NCBI GenBank assembly: GCA_963837325.1 | Contig: CAWIMV010000001.1 | Coordinates: 992,001 to 1,056,000, forward strand | Reading direction: 5' to 3' | Length of the DNA stretch: 64,000 bases | DNA from: CAVQKZ01 sp963837325 | GTDB taxonomy: Bacteria > Actinomycetota > Actinomycetes > Mycobacteriales > Jatrophihabitantaceae | Shown: piece after piece, positions 8,608 through 18,161 of the stretch | Numbering within the stretch: the stretch's first letter is position 1 | Layout of the letters: each line of letters starts with the position of its first letter | The notes under the pieces: generated by a model | Databases searched by the model: none | What the model was told of the DNA's origin: nothing | What the model saw: the letters and a program-made list of their open reading frames with translations, nothing else | Program-made: the position numbers and the translations under genes

Positions 8608-10137
8608 GTGCCGTCGCCCGCGTTACCCGAGCAGGTGCTGCCACGGCCGGTGGAAGTGACGCCGATTGCATTGAGCCGACTGGCCGCGCTGTGCGACGCC
8701 ACCCTCGTCGGTCCAGACGTGGCGGTGACCGGCATCACCGCTAGCAGCGCGCAGGTCCGGCCCGGCGACCTGTTCGCCGGTGTTCCTGGGCGGGCCGCGC
8801 ACGGCGCTCGCTTCGCCCGTGACGCCGCGACTGCCGGCGCGGCGGCCGTGCTGAGCGATGCCGCCGGGCGAGCCGCCGTCCCGGCCGGGTTCCCGTTGTT
8901 GCTCGTCGACGATGTCCGCGGCGCGCTCGGGCCGGTGGCGGCGGAGATTTACGGTCGGCCGAGTCAGCACCTGTCGGTTGTCGGTGTCACGGGTACGAGT
9001 GGCAAGACGACGACGACGTTCCTGGTGCGGGCCGGCCTGCAGGCCGCCGGCCGGTCATCCGGCTTGATCGGCACGGTCGCGACGCTCATCGACGACGACT
9101 CGGTGAAGATCGGGTTGACGACGCCGGAGGCGCCGGACACCCAGGCGCTACTTGCGGTGATGCGCGAGCACGGCGCCCAAGCCGTCGCGATGGAGGTGTC
9201 GAGCCACGCACTGGCAATGGGCCGGGCCGACGGCATCGAGTTCGCGGTCGCGGCGTTCACCAATCTCTCCCAGGACCATCTGGACTTCCACGCCGACATG
9301 GCCGACTACTTCGCGGCCAAGGCCAAACTGTTCGACGGCCGCGCGCACCGAGCCGTGGTTGTCACCGACGACGAATGGGGCCGCCGGATGGCAGCGCTCG
9401 CCGGGCCCGACGTCATCACGGTCAACACGAGTGGCGACGATTCGGCGACCTGGCAGGCACGCGACATCACCACCACCGGTGACGGTGGCAGCAGGTTCCG
9501 GGTCGTCGGGCCGGGCACCGACCTGACCACCGGTTGCAGCTTGCCGGGCGCTTACAACGTCGCGAATGCGCTGCTCGCGCTTGGGATCCTGGCCCAGCTG
9601 GATGTGCCACCGGAGATCGCTGCGCCCGCCGTCGCCGTCGCTTCGGTCCCCGGCCGGATGGAACGGGTGCAAGCCGGCCAGCCGTTTCTCGCCGTCGTCG
9701 ACTACAGCCACAAACCGGCCGCAGTCGACGGCGCGCTGCGCACCCTGCGCCCGTTGACGGCCGGGCAGCTGATCATCGTGCTCGGCTGCGGCGGCGATCG
9801 GGATGTCGCGAAGCGCCCGCTCATGGGCGAGATCGCCGCGCGGGGCGCGGATCGACTGATCGTCACCGACGACAACCCGCGCTCGGAGGACCCGGCGGCG
9901 ATCCGGCGGGCCATGCTCGACGGCGCTCTCGCGGTTCAGCCGGGCGAACGGGGCGAGGTATTGGAGATCGGCGACCGCGGCGCGGCCATCGCCGCCGCCG
10001 TCGCGAGCGCGGCGGCCGGTGACACGGTCCTCGTCGCCGGAAAGGGGCATGAGCCGGGCCAGGAGATCGCCGGCGTGATGCATGCCTTCGACGACCGCGA
10101 GGTACTGCGGCATGCGCTCGAAGAGCGCGCGCGATGA
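8608..10137 (+). CDS. murE: UDP-MurNAc-tripeptide ligase MurE
   Basis: ATP-dependent ligase adding the third amino acid to UDP-MurNAc-L-Ala-D-Glu. 509 residues from the GTG at 8608, 1 nt after the ftsI stop; the frame continues upstream inside ftsI but lacks family similarity there. The ATP loop is GVTGTSGKTTTT, the carbamylated-lysine region lies in the central domain, and DDNPRSED is the C-terminal substrate motif. DNPR is characteristic of enzymes that select meso-diaminopimelate. The end overlaps murF (ATGA). A TACCGT box 8 nt before the start could serve as an internal promoter. Confidence 0.95.
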   Translation: MPSPALPEQVLPRPVEVTPIALSRLAALCDATLVGPDVAVTGITASSAQVRPGDLFAGVPGRAAHGARFARDAATAGAAAVLSDAAGRAAVPAGFPLLLVDDVRGALGPVAAEIYGRPSQHLSVVGVTGTSGKTTTTFLVRAGLQAAGRSSGLIGTVATLIDDDSVKIGLTTPEAPDTQALLAVMREHGAQAVAMEVSSHALAMGRADGIEFAVAAFTNLSQDHLDFHADMADYFAAKAKLFDGRAHRAVVVTDDEWGRRMAALAGPDVITVNTSGDDSATWQARDITTTGDGGSRFRVVGPGTDLTTGCSLPGAYNVANALLALGILAQLDVPPEIAAPAVAVASVPGRMERVQAGQPFLAVVDYSHKPAAVDGALRTLRPLTAGQLIIVLGCGGDRDVAKRPLMGEIAARGADRLIVTDDNPRSEDPAAIRRAMLDGALAVQPGERGEVLEIGDRGAAIAAAVASAAAGDTVLVAGKGHEPGQEIAGVMHAFDDREVLRHALEERAR

Positions 10138-11585
10138 TTGCCTTCACCCTGGGCGAGATCGCCGCGATCGTCGACGGTCGGTTGCACGACGCCGATCCGG
10201 AGACGCTCGTCACCGGACCCGTCGAGTTCGATTCGCGCCGGGTCGGGCCTGGTGCGCTGTTCCTTGCGCTGCCCGGCGAGCACGTGGACGGGCACGACTT
10301 CGTTGCCGCGGCGATCGGCCAGGGAGCGGTGGCCGCGCTGGTCACGCGCACTGTCGATGGGCCGAGCATCGTCGTCGCGGACGGGTTCGCCGCACTTGCG
10401 GAGCTGGCCGCAGCCGTCGTGCGGCGCCTGCCGGACGCGACGGTCATCGCCGTCACCGGCTCGTCCGGCAAGACGTCCACCAAAGATTTGATCGCCCAGC
10501 TGCTCGCTCCGCTCGGCCCGACGGTTGCGCCGCCGGGTTCATACAACAACGAGCTCGGTCACCCGTACACGGTCCTGCTCGCCGATTCCCGCACCCGTTT
10601 CCTGGTGCTCGAGGCCAGCGCGCGCGGTGCCGGGCACATCGCCTTCCTCGCCCGCATCGCTCCGGCCCGCATCGGGGTCGTGCTCAACGTGGGCAGCGCG
10701 CATCTGGGCGAGTTCGGCAGCCGGGCGGCCATCGCCGTCGCCAAGCGCGAACTGGTCGAGCCGCTGCCGTCCGCCGCCGCTGGAGGAGTCGCCGTCCTGA
10801 ACGCCGACGATCCGCTCGTGTCGGCCATGGCCGGCCATACCCCGGCCCGCATTGTGTGGTTCGGCACGGCCGACAACGCGGACGTGCGTGCCGGCGACGT
10901 GACGCTGGACGACCTCGGCCGGGCCGGCTTCACCCTGCATGCAGCCAACGGCAGCGCACGGGTGCAATTGCAGCTGATCGGGGTTCACCAGGTGAGCAAT
11001 GCGCTGGCGGCCGCAGCCGTAGCGCTCGAGTGCGGGCGGCCGGTACCCGACGTGGCAGCCGGTCTCAGCGCGGCCAAGCCGGTCTCGCGGTGGCGAATGG
11101 AGTTGACCGAGCGGGCCGACGGCGTGGCCGTGATCAACGACGCCTACAACGCCAATCCAGAGTCGATGCACGCCGCGCTCAACGCGTTGGTCTCCATCGA
11201 CCGGGCCCGCCGCGGCGGCCGGACGTTCGCAGTGCTCGGTCCGATGGCAGAACTCGGTGATGACGGGCCGGGCGAGCACGAGGCGGTGGGTCGGCTCGCG
11301 GCGGCGCTCGGGGTGGGCCGGGTCCTCGTGGTTGGGGAACAGGCCCGCCCGATTCACCGCGGGACGGTTCTGGAAGGCTTCGGAGACGGCGTATCGACCT
11401 GGGTGCCCGACGCCGAGGCAGCGATCGCCGTACTGCGTGATGAGTTGCGATCCGGTGATGTCGTGCTCGTGAAGGCCTCGCGGTCGGCGAGCCTGGAACG
11501 AGTGGCGCTCGCCGTCGCCGACGATTCGAATATCGCCAGCGAGCCGAAAGCTGGCACGGACTCGACCGGAGGCACTGCGGCGTGA
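10134..11585 (+). CDS. murF: UDP-MurNAc-tripeptide:D-Ala-D-Ala ligase MurF
   Basis: Adds D-Ala-D-Ala to complete the UDP-MurNAc-pentapeptide. 483 residues with the three Mur ligase domains. The ATP-binding loop is VTGSSGKTSTKD, and NDAYNANPESM is the C-terminal signature separating MurF from MurC/D/E. It starts at an ATG overlapping the murE stop and ends in a GTGA overlap with mraY. Confidence 0.95.
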   Translation: MIAFTLGEIAAIVDGRLHDADPETLVTGPVEFDSRRVGPGALFLALPGEHVDGHDFVAAAIGQGAVAALVTRTVDGPSIVVADGFAALAELAAAVVRRLPDATVIAVTGSSGKTSTKDLIAQLLAPLGPTVAPPGSYNNELGHPYTVLLADSRTRFLVLEASARGAGHIAFLARIAPARIGVVLNVGSAHLGEFGSRAAIAVAKRELVEPLPSAAAGGVAVLNADDPLVSAMAGHTPARIVWFGTADNADVRAGDVTLDDLGRAGFTLHAANGSARVQLQLIGVHQVSNALAAAAVALECGRPVPDVAAGLSAAKPVSRWRMELTERADGVAVINDAYNANPESMHAALNALVSIDRARRGGRTFAVLGPMAELGDDGPGEHEAVGRLAAALGVGRVLVVGEQARPIHRGTVLEGFGDGVSTWVPDAEAAIAVLRDELRSGDVVLVKASRSASLERVALAVADDSNIASEPKAGTDSTGGTAA

Positions 11586-12673
11586 AGACGATTCTGCTCG
11601 CCGCGGTCGTCTCGCTGCTGACGTCGATCCTCTGCACGCCGCTTGTGGTCGCGTACTTCCGGCGGCGGGGTTTCGGCCAGGAGATCCGCACCGACGGCCC
11701 GCAATCGCATCTGATCAAGCGCGGGACGCCGACGATGGGCGGCGTCGCCATCATCGGCTCGACGGTGTTCGGATACGCGGTCGCCCACGTCGTGATCGCG
11801 ATCCGCGGGGGCGGCGGACCGAACGCTTCCGGCTTGCTGTTGCTGTTCCTATTCGCGGGCCTCGGCCTGGTCGGCTTTCTCGACGATTTGATCAAGATCC
11901 GCCGGCAGCGCAGCCTCGGTCTTCGGGCGCGGGCGAAGTTCGGCGGCCAGCTGGTGGTGGGGGTTTCGTTTGCGGTCCTCGCCGTTCAGTTCCGCAATGG
12001 CCTTGGGCTGACGCCGGCATCCACGCACCTTTCCTATGTGCGCGACATCGCCCAGGTCGGTCTCGGCACCGTCGGCTTCGTCGTGCTGGCGTACGTGATC
12101 ATCGCGGCGACGTCGAACGCGGTGAACCTGACCGACGGGCTCGATGGCCTGGCTGCGGGAGCTTCGGCGATGGTCTTCGGCGCGTTCACGCTCATCTCCT
12201 TCCTGCAGTTCCGCAATACATGTGGCACCAATCCGGTGGGCGGCTGTTACCAGGTGCGCGATCCGCTCGATGTCGCGCTGATCGCGGCCGCGGCCATGGC
12301 GGCCTGTTTCGGCTTCCTATGGTGGAACGCCTCGCCGGCGCAGATCTTCATGGGTGACACCGGCTCGATGGCGTTGGGCGGCTTGATGGCCGGCCTGGCG
12401 ATCCTGACCCACACCGAGTTGTTGCTCGTCGTGCTCGGCGGGCTGTTCGCCGCGGTGACGCTGTCGGGCATCATCCAGACCGGCTGGTTCAAGTTCACCC
12501 GGCTGCGAACCGGCCGCGGCCGGCGGGTGTTCCGAATGGCGCCGTTGCACCATCACTTCGAACTCGGCGGCTGGGAAGAGGTGACGATCATCGTGCGGTT
12601 CTGGATCGTCGCGGGCATGGCGGTCGCTTTCGGGGTCGGCCTGTTCTATGCCGACTTCATCGGCAATGGCTGA
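11582..12673 (+). CDS. mraY: Phospho-MurNAc-pentapeptide translocase MraY
   Basis: Transfers phospho-MurNAc-pentapeptide to undecaprenyl phosphate, giving lipid I at the inner face of the membrane. 363 residues with about ten membrane helices. Catalytic signatures are GTPTMGG, DDLIK, NLTDGLDGLA (acidic Mg-binding residues) and PLHHHFE. It starts at GTG overlapping the murF stop and overlaps murD by 8 nt. Confidence 0.96.
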   Translation: MKTILLAAVVSLLTSILCTPLVVAYFRRRGFGQEIRTDGPQSHLIKRGTPTMGGVAIIGSTVFGYAVAHVVIAIRGGGGPNASGLLLLFLFAGLGLVGFLDDLIKIRRQRSLGLRARAKFGGQLVVGVSFAVLAVQFRNGLGLTPASTHLSYVRDIAQVGLGTVGFVVLAYVIIAATSNAVNLTDGLDGLAAGASAMVFGAFTLISFLQFRNTCGTNPVGGCYQVRDPLDVALIAAAAMAACFGFLWWNASPAQIFMGDTGSMALGGLMAGLAILTHTELLLVVLGGLFAAVTLSGIIQTGWFKFTRLRTGRGRRVFRMAPLHHHFELGGWEEVTIIVRFWIVAGMAVAFGVGLFYADFIGNG

Positions 12674-14039
12674 GGCGACGGGACGCGCGGGCGCGACCGT
12701 GCTCGTCTGCGGGGCCGGCCTGGCCGGCCAGTCCATCGCCCGTGCCCTGCTTGCCATCGGTGCTCGCGTGCTGCTCACCGACCGGTCCCGGACGCCGGCG
12801 ATCGGCGATCTCGTCGCTGCGGGCGTGCAGTTCGCGGGCGAGCTCGACCGGGTTCCGGACGGCGTCGAACAGATCGTGACGTCACCGGGTTGGCGCCCGG
12901 ACCACCCGCTGTTCCTCGACGCCCGGGCGCGCGGCGTCGAGGTGCTCGGCGAGGTCGAGTTCGCGTGGCGGTTACGCGGTCCCGGGGCGGCGCCGTGGCT
13001 CACCGTCACCGGCACCAACGGCAAGACCACGACCGTACGGATGCTGGAATCGATCCTCCGGGCGGCGGGGGAGCGGGCGCGTGCTGTCGGCAACGTCGGG
13101 GTATCGGTCGTGGACGCGGTCCGGGAGGCAGACGCCTACGACGTGTTGGCCGTCGAGCTGTCGAGTTACCAACTGCACTGGTCATCGACGCTGGTGCCGG
13201 AAGCGGCCGCGCTGCTCAATGTCGCACCTGACCACCTCGACTGGCACGGTTCGATGCCGGCGTACGCCGAGGCGAAGAGCCGCGTGTGGAGTGGCCCGGT
13301 GGCGATCGGCAATATCGACGACCCGACAGTCGCGCAACTGCTCGCGGCCGCGCGGGCACCGACCCGGATCGGGGTGACGCTCGCGGCTCCGGAACAAGGA
13401 CAGCTCGGCCTGGTCGGCGACCTGCTCGTCGATCACGCGTTCGCCACCGCGCCGGTCGAGCTCGTCGCGGCCGCCGACATCCAGCCCGCCGGCGCACACA
13501 ACATCGCCAACGCACTGGCGGCGGCAGCGCTCGCGCGGGCGTACGGGGTTCGCCCGGGTGACGTCGCGGCGGGGTTGCGGGCGTTCGTGCCCGACCCGCA
13601 CCGAAACCAGTACCTGTTCGAACGGGCCGGTGTCAGCTACATCGATGACAGCAAGGCGACGAATCCTCATGCTGCGCTGGCGTCGCTGTGCGCATACCCA
13701 CGAGTTGTGTGGATTGCCGGAGGCCAACTCAAAGGCGCACCGGTCGACGGTTTGGTCGCCGCTGTCGCTGATCGCCTTCGCGGCGTCGTCCTCCTGGGCG
13801 CCGATCGGGAGCTCTTCGCGGCCGCGTTGCAACGACACGCACCGGATGTACCGGTTATCGAGGTGTCCAGCAACGACGATGGAGCCATGACCGAGGTGGT
13901 GGGCACCGCGGCCGGACTCGCGCGTCCGGGCGACGCCGTGCTGCTCGCACCCGCCGCGGCGTCGTATGACATGTTTTCCGGCTACGCGGCGCGCGGTGCG
14001 GCGTTCGAGGCGGCCGCCCGCGCACTCGATGCGTCGTGA
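12666..14039 (+). CDS. murD: UDP-MurNAc-L-Ala:D-Glu ligase MurD
   Basis: Adds D-glutamate to UDP-MurNAc-L-Ala. 457 residues from the ATG at 12666; an in-frame start 18 nt earlier is also possible. Signatures are VCGAGLAGQS (UDP-binding domain), VTGTNGKTTTV (ATP loop), ELSSYQL and YIDDSKATNPHA. It overlaps the end of mraY, and its stop overlaps the GTG of ftsW. Confidence 0.95.
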   Translation: MAEATGRAGATVLVCGAGLAGQSIARALLAIGARVLLTDRSRTPAIGDLVAAGVQFAGELDRVPDGVEQIVTSPGWRPDHPLFLDARARGVEVLGEVEFAWRLRGPGAAPWLTVTGTNGKTTTVRMLESILRAAGERARAVGNVGVSVVDAVREADAYDVLAVELSSYQLHWSSTLVPEAAALLNVAPDHLDWHGSMPAYAEAKSRVWSGPVAIGNIDDPTVAQLLAAARAPTRIGVTLAAPEQGQLGLVGDLLVDHAFATAPVELVAAADIQPAGAHNIANALAAAALARAYGVRPGDVAAGLRAFVPDPHRNQYLFERAGVSYIDDSKATNPHAALASLCAYPRVVWIAGGQLKGAPVDGLVAAVADRLRGVVLLGADRELFAAALQRHAPDVPVIEVSSNDDGAMTEVVGTAAGLARPGDAVLLAPAAASYDMFSGYAARGAAFEAAARALDAS

Positions 14040-15508
14040 GCGCCGTCGAATCGGCGCCGGCGCTGCTCGACCGGCTGCGCGAGAAGGTGCGCGGTCATCG
14101 CACGGGACAGCGCTTCGTTGATCGTCCGTACGCCTCGGTGCAGCTGCTGCTGCTGGCCGCTGCCGGTCTGCTCGGCTTCGGGCTGCTGATGGCGGTATCG
14201 ACGACCATCGCCGTGTCGCACGACGACGGAGGGACGTCGTCGATGTGGGCGCAGGTCGTCAAGGAGGCGGAGTTCGTCGCCATCGGACTGCCGGTCTTCT
14301 GGATCGCGCTGCGGCTGCCCCCTCGTGCCTATCGAGTACTGGCCTACCCGACCCTCGTGCTGACGATCGTCGCGCTCGCCGCGGTCCTGGTGCCGGGTAT
14401 CGGCGTGGGCGTGTACGGCGCGCGGCGCTGGATCGACATCGGTCCGCTGCAGTTGCAGCCGTCGGAGTTCGCGAAGGTGGCCGTCCTGCTGTGGGGCGGG
14501 GACCTGCTCGCCCGCAAACAGCAACTCGGGACGCTGCGCCGGGCCCGCCACCTGTTCGTCCCCCTGGTGCCGGGCTTCGCGCTCGTCGCCGGCTTGATCA
14601 TGCTCGAGCCGGACCTCGGCACGACGTTGTGCTACATGCTGATCCTGCTCGGGCTGCTGTGGATGGTCGGCATGCCGGTGCGGTACTTCATCGTCGTGGT
14701 GTTTGCCGTCGTCGGTGCCATCACCGCGCTCGCCCTGGCCGCGCCGTACCGGCTGCAGCGGCTCACCACGTTCCTGCACCCGTTCAAGGACGCGAAGAAC
14801 ACCGGCTTTCACACGGTGGAGGGGTTGTACGCACTCGCCTCTGGCGGGCTGTTCGGCGTCGGGCTGGGTCAAGGGACGTCGAAGTACGGCTGGGTTCCCA
14901 ACGCCAGCTCCGACTATGTGTTCGCCATCATCGGTGAGGAACTCGGACTGATCGGGTGCCTGGCCGTGCTGAGCCTGTTCGGCCTGCTCGCCTACACGGG
15001 GATGCGGATCGCGCGGCGCAACGCCGATCCGTTCGTGCGCATCGTCGCCGGCGGCGCGACGGTGTGGTTGTGCGGCCAGGCCCTGATCAACATCGGCTAC
15101 GTCACCGGCCTGCTGCCCGTCACGGGCATCCCGTTGCCGTTCATCTCGGCCGGTGGGACTTCGTTGCTCGCGTCGTTCTTCGTGCTCGGCATGTTGGTGT
15201 CGTTCGCCCGGCACGAGACGCCGGCTGTCGCAGTGGCGCGCAAGGCCGAACGGACCGGCCGGCGGACCCGGCTGGAACGAGTGCTGCGGATTCCGGTGCC
15301 CAAGCCCTATGTGGCCCCCAAGCGCCGTTCGCCCCGTCCGCCTGCGAGCGCGGCGCGGACCGGGCCGCGTCGCCAACCCATCCCTTCTGCTCGGCCCAGA
15401 GTCGCCACCGGCGGCAACCCGCACCGCACCGCCGCGCCGGCCCGGCGCGCGGCCGCGCCGCCGCTGCGTGCGACCGGCACCGATGGGATGCCCCGGAGGT
15501 CACGGTGA
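14036..15508 (+). CDS. ftsW: SEDS peptidoglycan polymerase FtsW
   Basis: Lipid II polymerase of the divisome, working with FtsI. 490 residues with about ten membrane helices between residues 35 and 400. The SEDS loop carrying the catalytic Asp is seen as PNASSDYVFAIIGEELG, and PLPFISAGGTSLLA is the C-terminal signature. About 85 C-terminal residues are a basic Arg/Pro-rich cytoplasmic tail, as in mycobacterial FtsW. It starts at GTG overlapping the murD stop and ends in a GTGA overlap with murG. Confidence 0.95.
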   Translation: MSAVESAPALLDRLREKVRGHRTGQRFVDRPYASVQLLLLAAAGLLGFGLLMAVSTTIAVSHDDGGTSSMWAQVVKEAEFVAIGLPVFWIALRLPPRAYRVLAYPTLVLTIVALAAVLVPGIGVGVYGARRWIDIGPLQLQPSEFAKVAVLLWGGDLLARKQQLGTLRRARHLFVPLVPGFALVAGLIMLEPDLGTTLCYMLILLGLLWMVGMPVRYFIVVVFAVVGAITALALAAPYRLQRLTTFLHPFKDAKNTGFHTVEGLYALASGGLFGVGLGQGTSKYGWVPNASSDYVFAIIGEELGLIGCLAVLSLFGLLAYTGMRIARRNADPFVRIVAGGATVWLCGQALINIGYVTGLLPVTGIPLPFISAGGTSLLASFFVLGMLVSFARHETPAVAVARKAERTGRRTRLERVLRIPVPKPYVAPKRRSPRPPASAARTGPRRQPIPSARPRVATGGNPHRTAAPARRAAAPPLRATGTDGMPRRSR

Positions 15509-16656
15509 GCGCACCCACGTCAGCGCCACGGGTCGTTGTCGCGGGCGGGCACTCAGCCGGGCACATCGAGCCCGCGATGAACTTCGCCGACGCGCTGCGC
15601 CGGCTTGATCCGGCCGCCGAGATCACCGCCATCGGGACCGAACGCGGCCTGGACACGACGCTCATCCCCGCCCGGGGCTACCGGCTGGAGCTGATTCCCC
15701 CGGTGCCGCTGCCGCGCAGACTCAACCGCGCGCTGCTGAGCGTGCCGTCCCGCCTGGCCGGTTCGGTGAGCGCGGCAGGGGAGATATTGGATCGAGTGCG
15801 GGCCGAAGCGGTCGTCGGCTTCGGCGGCTATGTCGCGATGCCCGCGTACGTAGCGGCGAAACGTCGCCACGTCCCGATCGTCATCCACGAAGCGAACGCC
15901 CGGCCCGGGGTCGCCAATCGGATCGCGGCCCGGATGACCACGCACGTGTTCACCGCCTCGGATTCCGTGCCGTTGCAGCACGCGACGCCGATCGGCATCC
16001 CGCTGCGCCCGGCCATAGCCCGTCTCGACCGGGCGGCGCTGCGAGCAGAGGCCCGCGAGCGGTTCGGATTGTCGGCCGAGGGTCCGGTGCTGCTGGCCAC
16101 GGGCGGTTCGCAAGGTGCGCGGATGATCAACTGGGCCGTGTCCGGCGCCGCGGGTGCGTTGCGCGAGGCCGGGGTGCAGGTGCTGCACATCGCCGGCCCC
16201 GGAAACGTCGTGCCCGTCGTCGATGCACCGGATGCGGCCCGCTACGTGGTCGTGCCCTATGTCGACGACATGGCCTACGCCTATGCCGCGGCTGACTTCG
16301 TGATCTGCCGGTCCGGCGCGATGACGTGCGCAGAACTCGCGGCGGTCGGGCTGCCGGCCGCCTACGTCCCACTGCCGTTGCGAGGCGGCGAGCAGCGGTT
16401 CAATGCCGAGCCGATCGTCGCCGCCGGTGGCGGGCTGCTGGTTGCCAACGACGAGCTGACGCCGGCCTGGATCGCCGAGCACGTCGTGCCGCTGATCACC
16501 GACCCGGCGGCCTTGGCGGCCATGTCTCTCGCGGCCGGGCATGCTGGGTCCCGTGACGCCGACGTCGTCCTCGCGCAGCACGTGCTCAACGTGATCGCCG
16601 AACACCGCCACTTCGCCCGAGGCGAGCGTGGGAACAGCGCCGGGAGACAGCAGTGA
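15505..16656 (+). CDS. murG: UDP-GlcNAc:lipid I N-acetylglucosaminyltransferase MurG
   Basis: Converts lipid I to lipid II. 383 residues from the GTG at 15505, which overlaps the ftsW stop. GT-B fold: the N-terminal glycine-rich loop reads AGGHSAGHIEPA, whereas actinobacterial homologues usually have AGGGTAGH, so two loop positions differ. ATGGSQGA starts the C-terminal domain, and GGEQRFNAEP matches the donor-binding motif (usual form QxxNA). The end overlaps murC (GTGA). Confidence 0.94.
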   Translation: MSAPTSAPRVVVAGGHSAGHIEPAMNFADALRRLDPAAEITAIGTERGLDTTLIPARGYRLELIPPVPLPRRLNRALLSVPSRLAGSVSAAGEILDRVRAEAVVGFGGYVAMPAYVAAKRRHVPIVIHEANARPGVANRIAARMTTHVFTASDSVPLQHATPIGIPLRPAIARLDRAALRAEARERFGLSAEGPVLLATGGSQGARMINWAVSGAAGALREAGVQVLHIAGPGNVVPVVDAPDAARYVVVPYVDDMAYAYAAADFVICRSGAMTCAELAAVGLPAAYVPLPLRGGEQRFNAEPIVAAGGGLLVANDELTPAWIAEHVVPLITDPAALAAMSLAAGHAGSRDADVVLAQHVLNVIAEHRHFARGERGNSAGRQQ

Positions 16657-18161
16657 GCGAGCGTCCTACGCACGATGCAGCCCAGGGGCGCCCCCAGGAC
16701 TGGGCCGCTCCGGGTGCCGCGCTCGTGCGCACCGCGGCCACGGACGTCATTCCGCCGCTCGCCAGCCTCGGCCGCGTGCACATCATGGGTATCGCCGGCT
16801 CCGGCATGAGCGGACTGGCCCGCATCCTGCTCGAGCGGGGCGTCGCCGTAAGTGGCTGCGAGGCCCGCGACTCGATCACGGTCTCGGCCTTGCGGGCGAT
16901 CGGAGCCAGCGTGCACATCGGCCACTCCGTCGAGCACCTCGACGATGCCGACACCTTCGTCTACACGACCGCAATCTCGCCGAAGCAGGCCGAGTTCGCG
17001 GCTGCCCGGGCCAGCGGCATGCCGGTCCTGCGCCGAGCGGCAGCACTGGCCGCCGCGCTCGAGGACCGCCGGTGCATCGCGATATCGGGCACGCACGGCA
17101 AGACCACGACGACATCGCTGCTCACTGTGGGTGCGCAGGCCTGCGGCCTTGACCCGTCGTTCGCCATCGGTGGCAACCTCTACGAGACCGGCAAGAACGC
17201 CCACCTCGGCACCGGCGAACTGGCCATCGTCGAGGCGGACGAGAGCGACGGGTCGTTCCTGCTCACGCGCCCGGCCGCCGCGGTCATCACCAACGTCGAG
17301 GCCGACCATCTGGAGAACCATGGTGATCTCGAGGGCATCTTCCGGGCCTTCGAGCAGTTCGTTGATCGCATCGAGCCTGGCGGCCTGTTGCTCGCCTGCG
17401 CCGACGATCCGGGTGCCGCCCGGATCGCCGAGTACGCCCGGCAACGCGGGCGGCGGTTGCTGACGTACGGCTCGAGCCCGGCTGCCGATTTCCGGGTGAG
17501 CGACGTCGTGCCGCTGCCTGATGCGGTGGAGTTCCGAGTCGACGGTCCGGGTCTGGCTGCCCGCTCCGTCCGGGTCGGAGCGTTGATCGGCCGTCACATG
17601 GCACTCAACGCCACCGCAGCCCTGGCGATGGCGGCCGAACTCGGTCTCGACGTTGACGCGGTGATCGCGGCCTGGGCCGGGTTCGGTGGCGTGCGGCGTC
17701 GCTTCGAGTCGCACGGCGACGCCGGCGGGGTGCGCGTGTACGACGACTACGCCCACCACCCCACCGAAGTTGCGGCCTCGCTGACGGCGGCGCGCGATGC
17801 GGTCGGCGCCGGCCGGTTGATCGCCGTCTTCCAGCCTGGCACCTACAGCCGCACCCAGACCTTCGCCCGGGAGTTCGCCGAGGCTATGGCGATTGCCGAC
17901 ATCGTGGTGGTCATGGACATCTTTCCGGCCCGCGAAGAGCCGATCCCGGGCGTCACGGGCGCGACGATCAGCGAGCTCATACCGCTGCCGCCTGAACAGG
18001 TCATCTATGAGCCGCGCTACGCCGCGACACCGGAACGGGTGGCTGCTGTCGCCCGAGCCGGTGACCTGGTGCTGACGATGGGTATCGGCGACGTCTACCT
18101 GCTCTGTGACGACATCCGCGACGCCTGCGGTCGCGCGGCCGCCGAGCAGGTGCAGGCATGA
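16653..18161 (+). CDS. murC: UDP-MurNAc:L-alanine ligase MurC
   Basis: First Mur ligase of the pathway. 502 residues. Signatures are IMGIAGSGMSGLA (UDP-binding), ISGTHGKTTTT (ATP loop), EADESDGSF and DDYAHHPTE. The GTG start overlaps the murG stop, and the stop overlaps the ATG of ftsQ. A roughly 35-residue N-terminal extension precedes the UDP-binding domain. Confidence 0.95.
   Translation: MSERPTHDAAQGRPQDWAAPGAALVRTAATDVIPPLASLGRVHIMGIAGSGMSGLARILLERGVAVSGCEARDSITVSALRAIGASVHIGHSVEHLDDADTFVYTTAISPKQAEFAAARASGMPVLRRAAALAAALEDRRCIAISGTHGKTTTTSLLTVGAQACGLDPSFAIGGNLYETGKNAHLGTGELAIVEADESDGSFLLTRPAAAVITNVEADHLENHGDLEGIFRAFEQFVDRIEPGGLLLACADDPGAARIAEYARQRGRRLLTYGSSPAADFRVSDVVPLPDAVEFRVDGPGLAARSVRVGALIGRHMALNATAALAMAAELGLDVDAVIAAWAGFGGVRRRFESHGDAGGVRVYDDYAHHPTEVAASLTAARDAVGAGRLIAVFQPGTYSRTQTFAREFAEAMAIADIVVVMDIFPAREEPIPGVTGATISELIPLPPEQVIYEPRYAATPERVAAVARAGDLVLTMGIGDVYLLCDDIRDACGRAAAEQVQA

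Noticed and set aside
12648..12665. Six extra residues at the MurD N-terminus
   Set aside because: Possible, but the ATG at 12666 gives the usual short overlap with mraY and a family-like N-terminus.
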